Shown: one piece after another, positions 15,938 through 29,382 of the stretch
Layout of the letters: the number at the start of each line of letters is the position of its first letter
How positions within the stretch are numbered: position 1 is the stretch's first letter
Assembly (NCBI GenBank): GCA_905182995.1
Contig: CAJJDP010000039.1
Location: forward strand, 319,722 to 383,721
DNA length: 64,000 nucleotides
Direction of reading: 5' to 3'
From: Paramecium octaurelia
Lineage: Eukaryota; Ciliophora; Oligohymenophorea; Peniculida; Parameciidae
The notes under the pieces: generated by a model
Databases searched by the model: none
Seen by the model: only the letters and a program-made list of their open reading frames with translations
What the model was told of the DNA's origin: nothing
Position numbers and translations under genes: made by a program

Positions 15938-16429
15938 CTAACAATTAATTTATTTACAAGGAGGGGATAAAATAGTATTTTAATAGTATAATATGGACAA
16001 TTTGGCATAGTTTATTATATAAAATTAAATAATTCTTCAAAGAATTCTATTTAAGAATAATTAAAATATATTAGGTCTCTATTTTTAATATAGTAGTCAG
16101 ATAAATTTGTAAGATAATAAACAGTACCTTAAAAGTATAAATTAATGCACTTTAACTTGAGCATAGAACAAGGAATTTAGAAATACTTAAGAATATGATG
16201 GAATATCCTTAACAGCAGAGACAAGTTGTAATATAAACCTAATTTTTGCTATCAAATTATGCATTTAAATTTAAACATCTTAAGAAATCGTTACTAGGAT
16301 GAGTAATAGTAAATTTATTATACTGTTTATATAAATATTGAAGTTATAAAATACATAAGATAAATAGTTGAGGATTATATTATAAAGTTAAATATCAATT
16401 AGATTATTTTAAATATCGTTTTTCGAGCG
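15938..16429. other. Intergenic between divergent genes
   Basis: About 490 bp, AT-rich, no coding potential seen. Confidence 0.5.
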
Positions 16430-17428
16430 ATGATAATTTTGATACTTGTATCAGTTATATATGCGCAATTGGATTAGCTACGAGAAACCGAATTGGGATC
16501 AACATTATTAGAAACTGTGTAACTACATATTTAAGCTGATGAACCCACAGGAGATTTATTGTAATTATTGAATGGAATTCATGGTAATAATAATTGATAT
16601 AAATCTTCAGAAAAACTAGTAAAATAAAGAAGTAATATGAACAAACTTTAAAAATCGAAATTAGATGAGTGTATACTAAATGTTGAATCAATAGAGGAGT
16701 TAATTGCAAAACTAAATGAGAATAAAGTAGATTTGAAAATAATAAATAGTATGATGTAAGGGAAGACATTTATGCGCATAAGCCTCACATTGAGTAGTAT
16801 CAACGCATGATGACAACCAAAATTAAAGAAAAGGAATTATTAATAAAAAATATAGAGATTTGCCAAAATAGAGAGAATTTACAAAAAGAATAATATCATA
16901 AATTAACAATTTAATAACAAGAAAGGAGATATGATTATGTGAATCAAAAGTAATATTTATGATATTCTTAAGTGTAGAAATCCGTTGTCTCTCAAAATTG
17001 ATTAATACAGCTTAAAACCGTTGTTAAATGATTTGATTGATTTCACTACAGATATGATGTCATTAGAAGATAAGTATTACGATGAAAAACAGCAATAAAC
17101 CAAAAATTTAATTTCATTATATTAATCATAATTAGATAATGTTATCAATTTTTTGAATGAAATCCAATAGAACATAGATGAAACTGAACATGTTGTGAAA
17201 TAATTAGAATTAGAATATAATGAGATCATTCATAGAATTAATGTACTCATCAATTTATATTAGTTAAAACAAGAATAAGTTAAAGATATCAAGCAAGAGT
17301 GTAATAATATTTTTTAATAAACTAAACAACAATCATAACATATCTCAAAAGAAATTGAAGTTGTTAATTAAATAATCTAACTAATTGAACACAATTTTGG
17401 ATGGTTACGTTAACAGTTAGGATTATGA
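16430..17428 (+). CDS. Secreted coiled-coil protein of trichocyst-matrix-protein type
   Basis: ATG 16430 opens a signal peptide (MIILILVSVIYAQ). Three introns (27 nt 16584-16610, 23 nt 16727-16749, 28 nt 16950-16977) give exactly 307 codons ending at TGA 17426-17428. The start of the mature part, GSTLLETVQLHIQADEPTGD then LLQLLNGI, resembles the N-terminal repeat of Paramecium trichocyst matrix proteins (TMPs), and the rest is long amphipathic coiled coil with few cysteines. TMPs are cargo of the crystalline secretory organelles (trichocysts). Family assignment is by motif memory; a related but non-trichocyst secretory protein is possible. Confidence 0.75.
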
Positions 17429-17599
17429 AGACATAAAAATAATAACCAAAAATATCAAATTATTTATTATTGTTAATTTTTAATATTATTTTTGTTTATT
17501 ATTTAGATTTTAATTAAAATTTCTAGATACATATTTTATGATGAGTTCTATAAAACAAATTTTCTATCATGTCATTGCCAATAACAACTAATCAGGCTT
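17429..17599. other. Short spacer
   Basis: AT-rich spacer between the TMP-like gene and a probable pseudogene; nothing seen. Confidence 0.5.
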
Positions 17600-19025
<1,426 letters not shown>

Positions 19026-19327
19026 TAAATATAAAATTTAATATATAATTATCAATACTAATTCAAAAGAATAGATGATTTCATGTCATCAGTATGTAAT
19101 TTACACTAAGAACAGATAAAATAGCATAATAGAGATAGAAATTTAATATCACCTGAAATTATGTATAAAGTTAATTTCAGAATAATTCTTAATTATAAAT
19201 ACACAAAATGTTATTTATTAGAATTACTAATGACTTAATTAGAGATAATAATGTTTCTACTAATTTATCTGGTATAAGCTAATCGTTCTTAATAAAATCA
19301 TGATATTTATTTATAATATATATATAC
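19026..19327. other. Convergent intergenic region
   Basis: About 300 bp between the ends of the Rab gene and the minus-strand gene at 19328; nothing recognisable. Confidence 0.55.
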
Positions 19328-20966
19328 TCATAACTGATTATTATACTTTTCTGAAATTTAAGAGAATTTAGCATCAATTAGTTTATCCTCAATGACCTTT
19401 TTAATTGAATTAAAGTCGATTTGATTAAATGAGGGAAGGAGGTTTTAAAGTGGTATTAATTCATCTTGGCATTTAAATCCATCCTGATTTAAAATTGAAA
19501 TATTTTTTTTGTCATCTCTCCTGAAATTCTAGATAAATTTGATAGTTTTATTTTCTAATTTTATTTAAGCAATGGATCTTTTAATTTTGAGTGCACTTGT
19601 TCTGACAATTATCCATTTTAAATATTCCCATGGTTCTTCATTACTTTGGAAAATCTTTTCTAAGATTGCCTCATCTTCGTACGTGATTGGTAATTTGAGG
19701 AGTTATGATTCAACTTCGTACCATATATCTATTGAAGACAAAGCCTCATCTTAGGCAATTATGAATTGATTCATTTTGAAATAATTGTGACATTTTGTTA
19801 TTTTGAAAGTCTCATCTATTGAAGGATCTTCATTATGATAATTATCCAATTAACAATTTAATTTAAAATATATAGGGTAAGAACTGTTTTATTATTTAAG
19901 TATTGAGCCTAATTTGTATTTCTATTGATCCAATAAATGGTAGTTATTTAATTTTTATTCTAAATTATCATTAATATTCCAGTAAATTTCAACATTTTCC
20001 AGCGATCTAGTTTATCCAGATAATTAGATATAATAATTATCGTTGCTCTTAATCATGATTTCACTAAAAGCGCATTTTTTGACATTTTTATAGGTGACAT
20101 AAGTTTCTATTTAGTTTTCGAACTATTTTAACAAATAATTATACTTCTGATAGTGAATCATAATTTTATAAAATTGGTATAGTTTTTCCTTGTGTTCTTA
20201 ATGAATGAAATGCAATTTGAGCTTATGCAAATTTAATGGCGTTATTAAAAAAGTAGCACAAATAATTCAAAAAGACCTCTTATTTTTATATTTCTGGCAA
20301 TTATACTGCAAATTTTTAACAGTAAGATTACAGTAATGAAGGTTAAATTTTAGATACAATTTATGCTTATTTAGGGGTGAATGATGCTAGGTAAAACACA
20401 CCTTGAAAATAATCCAATGTAACACTATAGATGTTGTTAAAGATAATGACTTATTAATTAGTAACAGTTATCTCGTGTTCTTTTGGTTGTTCATATCTCA
20501 ATAGTGCTACATATATGTGTTTGGATGAGTTTTTGGACTTTTAACAAAACTTATTGATAGAATTAGGCATGTAAGGGAAAGTGGACCTTGTGTATAATCC
20601 ATGTGCTAAATTGATGGAGAAATAGCATTTATCTAGTTCAATTAGATCGTATGTGTTCCTAATAGATATAGAGGTTTCTTATAAATCAGACTAGTATTGC
20701 TATCTTTTGTCAATAAAATTCTATTAAGGTATTTCATTTTATAGTATACTTGACTTTACTCTATCAAGCCGTCCTTGGAAATGTTGACTAATTTTTTGCA
20801 TGAATTTAAGTAAATTTTTTGTGCAGTTTCAAAAGTATGCATAAGCTGGTTAGAAGACTGAGTGAGTTGATCCATCTTGTCCAATTAAGATGAGAGATGT
20901 CCCAAAGAAGTCTTGCTTACATCCCAAAAACTTATTTACAAATTTATCATATAAATATTAATTCAT
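19328..20966 (-). CDS. Hypothetical protein, about 500-520 residues
   Basis: Ends at TGA 19328-19330. Introns of 29 nt (in the region of 20730) and 22 nt (near 20130) join the frame. If the start is ATG 20966 a further 28-nt intron is needed (520 codons); ATG 20875 (MDQLTQSSNQLMHTFETAQK) needs none (499 codons) and avoids overlap with the upstream gene, so it may be the true start. The N-terminus is coiled coil; the rest is mixed alpha/beta with motifs such as YFSINLAHGLYTRSTFPYMP and NEEPWEYLKWIIVRTS. I recognise no domain. Frame-restoring introns and balanced codons make it a real gene. Confidence 0.72.
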
Positions 20967-21599
20967 TTTAAATCAAGTTTGAAGGATTATAATATTGACT
21001 CAAGTTCTGTAATTCTTTTGTTGAGTACATCTACATCTTCTAGCAGCTATGATTTAGATTTAATTAAGCGCACAACTTCCTTCTTCAGACGATAAGACTC
21101 CATAATAGTGTTGATATTATCATCCTTTAATTATTTATACTTGATTTGAATTCCTGAGATTAATTATGATTGGAGCTCTTAAATTTGCTATTCATGTTAT
21201 TCCAAAATAATTGAAATTTCTTGCTTTATTTATTGGGTCTGGAGCCTGAGTTCAGAAATAGTTTTTTGGCTTTTATTGATAAAACACTATTTGATTAGTG
21301 GAGGGTACTTGTATCTAAGTAAAGGGAGTAGGTGCAGTGTGATGAGATTTGATAGACTCTTAAGAATGGACACTGCTGTAGCGGAGATTGATTTGAGGGA
21401 GGATGCTGGAATTGGTCACATTAGTGGATAATCTTAAATCTTCTTAGGAATGGACAGAGAGTCGACCTTGACTAAACTAATGGGACATGAGGGTAATACT
21501 GCGTTGGGATTGAGTATGAGCTATGTATAATAAAGTTGGTTTATTACGAATAATTTTTTTGTAGTAAAGCAGTTATCTGATATTGATTTCGTTGTTCAT
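20963..21599 (-). CDS. Hypothetical coiled-coil protein, 204 residues
   Basis: ATG 21599, one 22-nt intron (GTACCC...AATAG, near 21290-21311) and TGA 20963-20965, exactly 205 codons. The first 100 residues are Ser/Gln/His-rich with repeated SVHSQE motifs (LSVHSQEDLR and SSVHSQESIK); the second half is a continuous coiled coil (ISELRLQTQQIKQEISIILE, LLEDVDVLNKRITELESILQ). Its TGA overlaps an ATG of the next downstream gene in ATGA; the two could conceivably be one gene, but I found no intron joining them. Its start is 90 bp from the divergent secretory gene at 21690. Confidence 0.75.
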
Positions 21600-21689
21600 T
21601 AATTACTAAAATAATCCAGAGTAGTGAGTTAAGCAAAAAATCTATTAAAGTAAGGGAAGTTCTAATCCGTTTTTGTATAAATTAATTAA

Positions 21690-23373
21690 ATGAAGTATGT
21701 GTTATTGGCTTTGGTGCTAGCTGTGGCACTGGGTACATCAAGTGAGGAAAATGTCCTACAATTATTGGCTGAGTTAAAGCACAATGCTGAATTAGAATTG
21801 GAGGGATTAGAGCTGGCTTGGCAAAGAAGGATTGCTGAGAAATAGAGTGTTGCTGATTCTCTTAATCAATCTGTTTTAAATTAAAGAGCTGAATGCCAAA
21901 ACAAAGAAGATGACATAGCTTAGAAGCAGAATGATATATTGGCTAGTGAGAGTTTCATTAATTGGATGAGTGGAAGATAAATTTCGAATACAAAGAAAAT
22001 TGGAGTGTTGGAAGCAAGCATGTAAGAGTATTCTAAATATGAAGATGTGCATTAACCAACAACTATGTGAATGACATAAGAAATTTCAGGTATGCATTGG
22101 CTTTAGTGAAGTTTTTGAGAGAAGAACTAACATAATTGGAAGGAGGAGCATCATCCTTAGCCTAAGTGACATAATTCCACGATAGAGTTAGCAAGTTCGT
22201 TAAGCTATATCGTAGTGGTTAATTAGTCAATTTAATGGAGAAGATTGATGATAAATCAGATCTCATTGTTCCTGAGATTGAATAAGGCACTTTTGATGAA
22301 ATTTCACTCATCCAAAGAATCAGACCAAAGGCATTGACCTAATTGGACTAAGCTGCTGATGATGATGATAAGGCAAACAATGCAGTTGTTCTTATTCCAG
22401 GATGTGATAATTAAATTGGAACAGTTGTTGTTGTTTAAAATGATGATGGCACAACTGATTCTGGAGATCTTAATGTTAAAATTACAAATGGAGGTGGAGT
22501 AAGTACAAAACCAAGTGGTGGTAAATCAGGTTCTGGTTCTGGTTCAGGTTCAGGTTCTCAACAACTTCACAAGGATCCAGTTACAAAGAGGGAAGAAACA
22601 CATCAACATGAAGAACATACCAATTCAGGTGATTCTGGTGACTCTGGTGATTCTAGTGATTCTGGTGATAATCATGATGGTGGTGATTCTGGTGATATTA
22701 ATAATTCTGGTAATTCTGAAGATACTAAAAATACTGATGATACTACTCACCCAGATGATAATACCAGTGATGAAGATCACCCAGAAATTGTTATTGATGA
22801 TAAATAACCAGATCATCATGTAGATGAACAACCCAATAAAGCTGTTCCTACCAAGGATCCTCATGGAACTGGAGCTGTTGTTCCACCTGGAGAAGAAGAA
22901 TTTGCAGACAATTGGGAGGTATTTATGATTAATAAATACTTTAGGGATTCAGAAAATTGTTGGATGCTATTGAAAATCACACCAAAAAATCTTTAGAGAC
23001 TGGAGCCAATGATGAAGTGAGATCTAATTTAGGATTCATTGATTTCAAATTACATATTGAATTGGAAAATCAATTCTTTGACAAAACTATCTAATATGAA
23101 AAAGATTATTTGGTATTCTATTTAGTTATTATCAATATAGGTTAAATAAGTGAACTAATTAACTGGCAGAAGACAAGCTTCCATTTTATGTGGAGCTAGA
23201 TTAAAATAGATTACAGTTGCTCACTAGGTTGCTTTGAAAGTAAGTGTATGCATTAAATAAAGGATATCGATGCTGCAAAACAATTCTACGAAGAACAAAG
23301 AAAGTTGAAGCAAGAAGAAGTGAACACCTTTGATGATGTCTATCGCATCTATACCACATAAGTGAATCATTGA
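21690..23373 (+). CDS. Secreted trichocyst-matrix-like protein with a long acidic Gly/Asp/Ser insert
   Basis: 527 residues, ATG 21690 to TGA 23371-23373, with introns of 23 nt (22067-22089), 26 nt (22919-22944), 28 nt (23113-23140) and 23 nt (23240-23262). A signal peptide (MKYVLLALVLAVALGTS) precedes a helical Glu/Gln-rich domain, a central low-complexity stretch (about residues 255-370: GSGSGSGSGS, then GDSGDSGDSSDSGD and Asp/His-rich sequence) and a second helical domain. Two helical blocks round a linker fit proproteins of the trichocyst matrix family, which are cleaved into acidic Ca-binding products. The acidic insert could bind Ca2+. Family inferred from overall form; the CDS itself is firm. 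Confidence 0.82.
22515..22700 (+). repeat. Low-complexity GGT-TC(T/A) / GATTCTGGT repeats inside the coding region
   Basis: Tandem six-base GGTTCT/GGTTCA units (22529-22558), then nine-base GGTGATTCT-type units (about 22628-22700), coding for Gly-Ser and Gly-Asp-Ser repeats of the secretory protein. Such units expand and contract by slippage. Confidence 0.8.
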
Positions 23374-23523
23374 TAAATATATATTATTTGGACCAAAATT
23401 ATCTTAAAAATATATAAACTACTTCTTAATATTCATTTAATTATAATAAATTAATTTTCGAAAATTGAAGTAAAGAATGGATGAAGTAAGATAATTATAA
23501 TGTGTTTAATCATTTAATTAATT

Positions 23524-24305
23524 ATGGATAGTACCTAGTATGCATTACCCCCTTATCACTATCGTTGGCTGAATGGTACCTTTTATACAAGATGTCTATG
23601 TTAGGTGATGAATATGAAGATTTATTGATGAATGGAAGAGATCATTCTATCCCTATGTTTGATGAACATCCAGAAGACATTTATTATGAACCCAAAAGTA
23701 AATCAAATTTAAATCCATTTTTTATAGATGGTTACCTTTATTTTTTAAGAAAAGCATCCCTAAGGAATTTAGGATTTCCAAGGCTAAAAGATAATTCAAA
23801 AAAAGTGTTCAAATGGAAAAAAATGAATTTTTAAACCCCACTCCCAAAACATTGTCCCAAAGTCTCCTACATCGTTTGCAGCACTACCACCTGTCTTGAT
23901 GTTCCACATTATAGAATGCACATAGTTCAACTCTTCAACTAACGTGACGAAGAAGGAGTGCTCCTTTGCCATGTACTACAAATTTGCAATCGACTTTCAC
24001 CTACTTAACCAATCAAAAATAAACCCCCCATTTCATTTGAAGAGTACGAGGAAATCAGAAATTGTAAGAAACGCCTGAGTGATTGCATGGAAAAGTCCAT
24101 GGATATCATACTTGAAGTTAAGGATTTACAAATGAGAACTGCCCTACTTGATGATGATACTAACTATATACAATAAAAATTATAATCCAAAGAATAACGA
24201 TTGGAAAACTAGAAATTATATGAGGACATGCTCAAGAAATATGAAAGATACATCAACGCTGTAATGGAAGGATATGAAGTTATTCGTAGATATGATGATC
24301 TCTGA
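23524..24305 (+). CDS. Hypothetical protein, 241 residues
   Basis: ATG 23524, two introns (26 nt 23594-23619 and 30 nt 23698-23727), TGA 24303-24305; exactly 242 codons. The first half is compact with Cys and aromatic residues (YALPPYHYRWLNGTFYTRYL, CSTTTCLDVPHYRMHIVQLF); the second half is coiled coil (LSDCMEKSMDIILEVKDLQM, LEDMLKK-like). No signal or membrane segment. The 30-nt intron keeps frame, so its removal is probable rather than proven. Function unknown. Confidence 0.7.
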
Positions 24306-24784
24306 TATCAATTAAAAATAATTAATTATCTAAAGAAAGTAGTACATCAAGTACAAATACTAATATTCCAAAGAAGTTGTCACTCACACTGATGACAAAA
24401 TCTTCTCACCCCATTATAATCCACTGAATTATAAAAATAAAGTGATACTCTCTTAAATATGTATATATATATATAGTATTCATTCTTAATACAATTAATT
24501 GAGAAAATAGAATTAATAATTGACATATTTAAGGACAAGAATTTATGAGCATATGTTATTAGTACAGTTGTTATATATCTTGGATAGTATATTTAAATGC
24601 TCTATAATATAATCTAAATTAAAATGTTTTAAGAAGAAGAAAGTTACAGTTATATTGATTTAAATAATTGAAAAAGAATAATCATTTTGAAATATAAAAT
24701 TTCTTCAATAAAAACCTAATTATATGTTATATTAAGCAATATAATATATTTAGATACTAATTTTTGGATAATAAATTTCTATAA
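24306..24784. other. Convergent intergenic region
   Basis: About 480 bp, AT-rich with a (TA)n run near 24460-24475. No gene seen. Confidence 0.55.
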
Positions 24785-27700
24785 TCAAATATAGGCGATT
24801 CTGAATAACAAACAATCAAATGTATCTCTTGATCTATCTTCATCACCAATAAACACTTTAACTTCTGCTTTGTCCATTTCACCAACTCTATGAATTTACA
24901 ATGTTATATCTTATATCTATTAAGCCTTGAATAAATATCTAGTCTCAACAAGCTATAACCTAAGTATATTTTTACTTTTAATATTTGTGTATTGGATGAT
25001 TTAAAAATTAAAAGGACTTCATTGTTTTATTTATTAGCATATTTAACAATGTAAGTCTTCATCTGATCTCTGGGAGCCTGAATATCAAACACTTAACTAA
25101 TAGGAGGAACAGTAGGTGAGATATTTAAAATCCATCCTCTGACTAGTTCATGGGATTATTCATCTACACAAGTCACCATTACCTTATGAATCTACTCAGT
25201 GAATAATCTCACGCATAGATTAGCAATATTGATTTTCCCTGGAATCAAATTGACTAACTAATCGTAGGGTTATGGGAACCAAACACATATCGGATGAGAT
25301 GAGTAAAATTTCACCTATCTTGAAATCTCAACGTGAACAGTTAACTTTGTATTTTACACTTAACCTAAAGGTACTTCAATCCCAATTCTAACATTAATAA
25401 ATAAATGTAATACCCAGCCAAACTTGTGAGTTTTATTTGCCAATTAGCTATTAATTCTTTGAAATAAGTGTCTTAATATGCCAGGATGTAGAAGACCGAC
25501 TATTTATTGACTTCTGGCATTCGTAAACTAATTCTGATTTCAAAATCATTAGCCCATTCAACCACGAGTTATTCATTATTACAAAATAAAATAGGCTTCT
25601 TATCTGGTGCTGGCACTGTGTATCCATATAATGCGGGAAATTGAATAGATACTTATCGATTATCTCTTTCATAAAATCTGTATACATGATCAATTGTATT
25701 ACTATGAGGAAATATCTTGACTCTCATTCCTCCAACACATTATCCTTCGATTGTATTGATAAACACAGCAACTTGTCTTGGATAACTGTATTAAGTGAGA
25801 AATTGTTTGCCTTTAATGGTAAAGAGTTCTTCAGTCTTTTATAATTCAGTATATTCTTGATTAACTTCTCTAAAGGTCTAATATTTAAACAGAAGGACCA
25901 CTTTTTCTTTAGCAGTTAGAAACATTGTAAAGTTATTTTGATTGGCTTATATCATATTGAATTCCTAAGGTTTTGAATGATTGTACAAATCTACATAGTA
26001 CTTCCATTCCACTGGTTGATGAATAAGATGAATTTCTTAAATACCAGAACATTTAACTTCTTAATCATCTATGCAGATTACAAAGTTTTATCCGGTTGCA
26101 TAAGGATTTCTGAATTCAAGTTCAACTATTTCGACCCTCCCAAAGAAAGGGTGTATCACCTTTTCATCACTCAGATGACTTTAGATAACAGAATGAACAA
26201 AGGCATTCTTAGACAAATCCTTCCTCTTGGTTATTTCCATAAGTGTTTTAGTACTATTATTATTTGTACCATTGGGAACTTCTTATCTTCTTATTCTTTT
26301 GATTCTCTCTTTGATTCTTTCATTAGGGTCCTACTTAATTATTTCCTTCTCCTCATCCTCTAAAATATGCAAAGGCTCAACCTTTTTGGTGGATATTACT
26401 TTTCTCTTCATCTGACTATTATTATCCAAAACTTCAGTTACTCTATCCTCTTTACCAACACACTTAATCAAGACTTGTAACTCTCCCTTGATTTTCTTAA
26501 ACTCTTTATCAATGATATCAGCTTTCCTCATGACAACTGATGCATCTTAGCCTTATCTTAATAATTATCTTAAGGGAAGCCTTATGGTTCCAAAAATCAT
26601 CATGGAATCATAATCCCAAATTTCAATTGTTATGCATTTGTTAAACAAATACTCACAAAAATACTTATAGGCTTTGGGATATCCGATTGAAGAAGGTTCA
26701 ACTTCAAATTTAAATACAGGTTCTTTATATGATGCTCCTGTTTTAAGAAATTATTCTCTGATCAAAAGAAAAGGTATTGATTGTTCCAAACATCTTGTAT
26801 AAGAAGATCTATCAAATCCATTCTCATAAATTAATGGTTCTGTAACATATTCAGGGAAATCATAAAAGTTGACTATCATAAATAATCTACTTGGAATTCT
26901 CGACTCTTCTGAATAGTGATAGACTGTTGGTTCAAGATCTTTAGATTTCATTGTGATTCTAGGTTTAAATGACAGTAATTAAATGAAAACGGTGATAGCC
27001 TATCTATGATCAGCCAATTCATATTGAAGTGATTTTTATTTAATTTCATCATTTTCAACATAATCTGTATGTTGAATAAACAATTCTCTCACTCCATTCT
27101 AACTGAGGAATGCTATGTCTCCTCTAGATAATGCTTAGCCTCCAAATTAGGCTTCAACCATTAAATCCTGCTATTGAGTTTTGTAAAATGTTTTTCTAGG
27201 AACTGATGTCATAGATTCTATAATTCTCCATTTTTCTAATTCCTTTTAATCTTACAAAACCTACTACTGACCTAATAAAGATGCTGAAGTTGGTTATGCT
27301 TTTGTTAAATATTATTATTGAGTTTGATTAATATCTGTCATCATCTTCTTCAGATCTTCATATTATTCTAAAATCTTTTAAATTTCCTCTTCATGTTATT
27401 TCTTAATAGTTTCTACCATCTTCTAATATTCTTACTCTCTTTATTTATCAATTTTTAGTTTATTCTCAAAATCCATAGCCAGATTGGTTGCACTCACTTG
27501 TCTATCTTATTAAAGTTCTATAAATGTGAAATAATAATTGTATACATTTTAAAGTATTTTCTAACTGTTTTATTTTCCTTTAGTCATCATCCATCCCTAA
27601 TTATTAGCCACCACCACCTTATTCCGGTAATTTGACTAAACTCGGAGCATCCATAGGTTAATAAACCTATTTATTAATAATGGGTCCAGGTAGGTTTTGA

Positions 27701-28919
27701 GTTTGAATGGATCCAAAGTTTATCTTCCCAGAGATTGTGATTGGGTATTTAATATCACTAAGATCGACTAACACTTAGTTACTAAGAGATCTTCCTGGTC
27801 CAATTATGAATTCCTCCTCAAAAGTAGATTTGGGTACTAGTGGCAACCAACCACACAATACAGTGGTTCTTTATTTACCAAGATTTGTGACCATAAATTC
27901 AACATCATATTCTAATTGGATGATAAAGACTCCCAATTTAGGTTCTTAATATATTCCATTTACGTCTAGAGCACCCTTGAAAGTGAGCTTTTTATAATCA
28001 ATCTTCTAGTTATCAATACTTTTCTAGAATGAGGATTCTTCCAAAGTAATAAAGTTATTTAATCCTCTAGTATTTGTGTAATTCCATCCATTGTGAAATG
28101 TAAATACCAATCTCTTAGCCAGAAAATGGACTTCATTTGGTCCATCATCTTTATACTTGACTTCCTTATACTTCTTGAGGTACTCTGATATCAGAAGATC
28201 AACTGAAGTGGGAACCAATATTTCAATGGAGGTGACATATGCAATTTATTCCTAGGTTAAAGCCAATTATTAGATTATTTGATATCCATGAACACCTAAG
28301 ACTTCATCTCCATATCCACAGAGACAACCCTCGGGAATCAGATTCTTAATTTAAGTAAATTCCTTGTTCTCAACGACTTCCACCCAGACTGTCTGTCCAA
28401 CTGTTTCCAAATTAGTTTGGTTGCTGATTAAGAATCTAGATGATCCTCGTTTTAGAGTGTATTTCAGTTCTTGACCAATATCTCCCAAACACCAACCAAC
28501 TATCTATCTATTTTATATAACTTAATCCTTTTTCTCTAAATGTTTAGATTAATATTACCAAATAAGACGATCTCAACAGCAACTTATATTGATTCAATTT
28601 GACGCAAATGAAAATAACAGAAAACCTCTGGATGTTCCAATTATTAATTTGCTTGAGAGTAGATCAGTTCCAGAAATGGAGATTCGTAGGTTCTACCAAA
28701 AAACTCCTTTGTGGTTGAGTTGTATAAATTTAAGAGTATTCTTATTGATTGCTATACTTCCTTTTTGGTTGGAATGTTACAGACATCTCTGATTTTGATT
28801 CTATAACAGAGAGATTCTAGATGAGTATCTTTCTTAGGAGGTGGAATTGTTTTGTGAATTTTAGCAAACTTATACCATCTCTTCAAATATGCTTATTCAT
28901 CATCCAATATATCAGACAT
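24785..28919 (-). CDS. NPHP4: Nephrocystin-4 homologue (ciliary transition zone protein)
   Basis: A large multi-exon gene from ATG 28919 to TGA 24785-24787, about 1300 residues; short introns are evident but not all placed. The N-terminus has the family order: MSDILDDEQAYLKRWYKF, FFGRTYESPF, a PEVFCYFHL block, then VGWCLGDIGQ, TVWVEVVENKEF and FHNGWNYTNTRGLNNF followed by IIQLEYDVEF, all of which align by eye with animal NPHP4. A Gly/Gln linker and coiled coil follow, then beta-rich Ig-like repeats and a C-terminal domain ending FIGDEDRSRDTFDCLLFRIA. NPHP4 acts with NPHP1 and RPGRIP1L at the transition zone as a gate for ciliary proteins. Its start is only 16 bp from the divergent UXT-like gene. 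Confidence 0.82.
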
Positions 28920-28935
28920 TTTATTTTAATTTTAA

Positions 28936-29372
28936 ATGAGTGAATTTGTATAATTAGATGAAGAACAAATTGCAAAATATTAGACTTTCCACAAAAAACT
29001 CAGAGTTGACATGGAAAAAGCCTTGTAGAAACTCCAATAATTAGAACACAAATAAGAAGATTACCAGCTAGTCATAGAATACATTAAAAACAATTCAGGC
29101 TAATCACAAATGAAAATGAATGTAGGTGCCAATACATTCCTAGATGTTGAATTGTAACAAACACTAGTCTAATGAATAGAGTAAATCCATAAATGATTAC
29201 ACTTGATGTGGGAATGAATGTCTTTGTTGAATTGAATTTCTCTGAAGCTGAGAAAATCACTGCTAAACAAATCCAAATTCTTCAAAACAAAATTGAAGAA
29301 CAGAAAAAATCTATTCTTAGTATCCAACAATATATTGATTAAGTTGAAGAGATTTTGTTATAATTTAAGTGA
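28936..29372 (+). CDS. Prefoldin alpha-type subunit, UXT-like
   Basis: 136 residues, ATG 28936, one 26-nt intron (29154-29179), TGA 29370-29372. Two long helices (MEKALQKLQQLEHKQEDYQL and KQIQILQNKIEEQKKSILS) flank a beta-hairpin region with VGANTFLDVEL and ITLDVGMNVFVELNF, the alpha-prefoldin pattern; YQLVIEYIKNN and length are closest to UXT. UXT sits in prefoldin-like (R2TP-associated) complexes that assist assembly of RNA polymerases and PIKKs. Prefoldin alpha class is secure, UXT probable. It is convergent with the next gene, 10 bp between stops. Confidence 0.85.
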
Positions 29373-29382
29373 TTTTTAAGTA

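Noticed and set aside
22515-22864. Overlapping plus and minus frames (about 100 and 79 codons) in the GGTGATTCT repeat
   Set aside because: Shadow frames of the repeat within the secretory protein gene; composition is only Val/Ile/Leu/Thr/Met.
25641-26415. Several plus-strand frames of 60-128 codons
   Set aside because: Antisense shadows of the NPHP4 homologue, whose minus-strand frame is continuous there.
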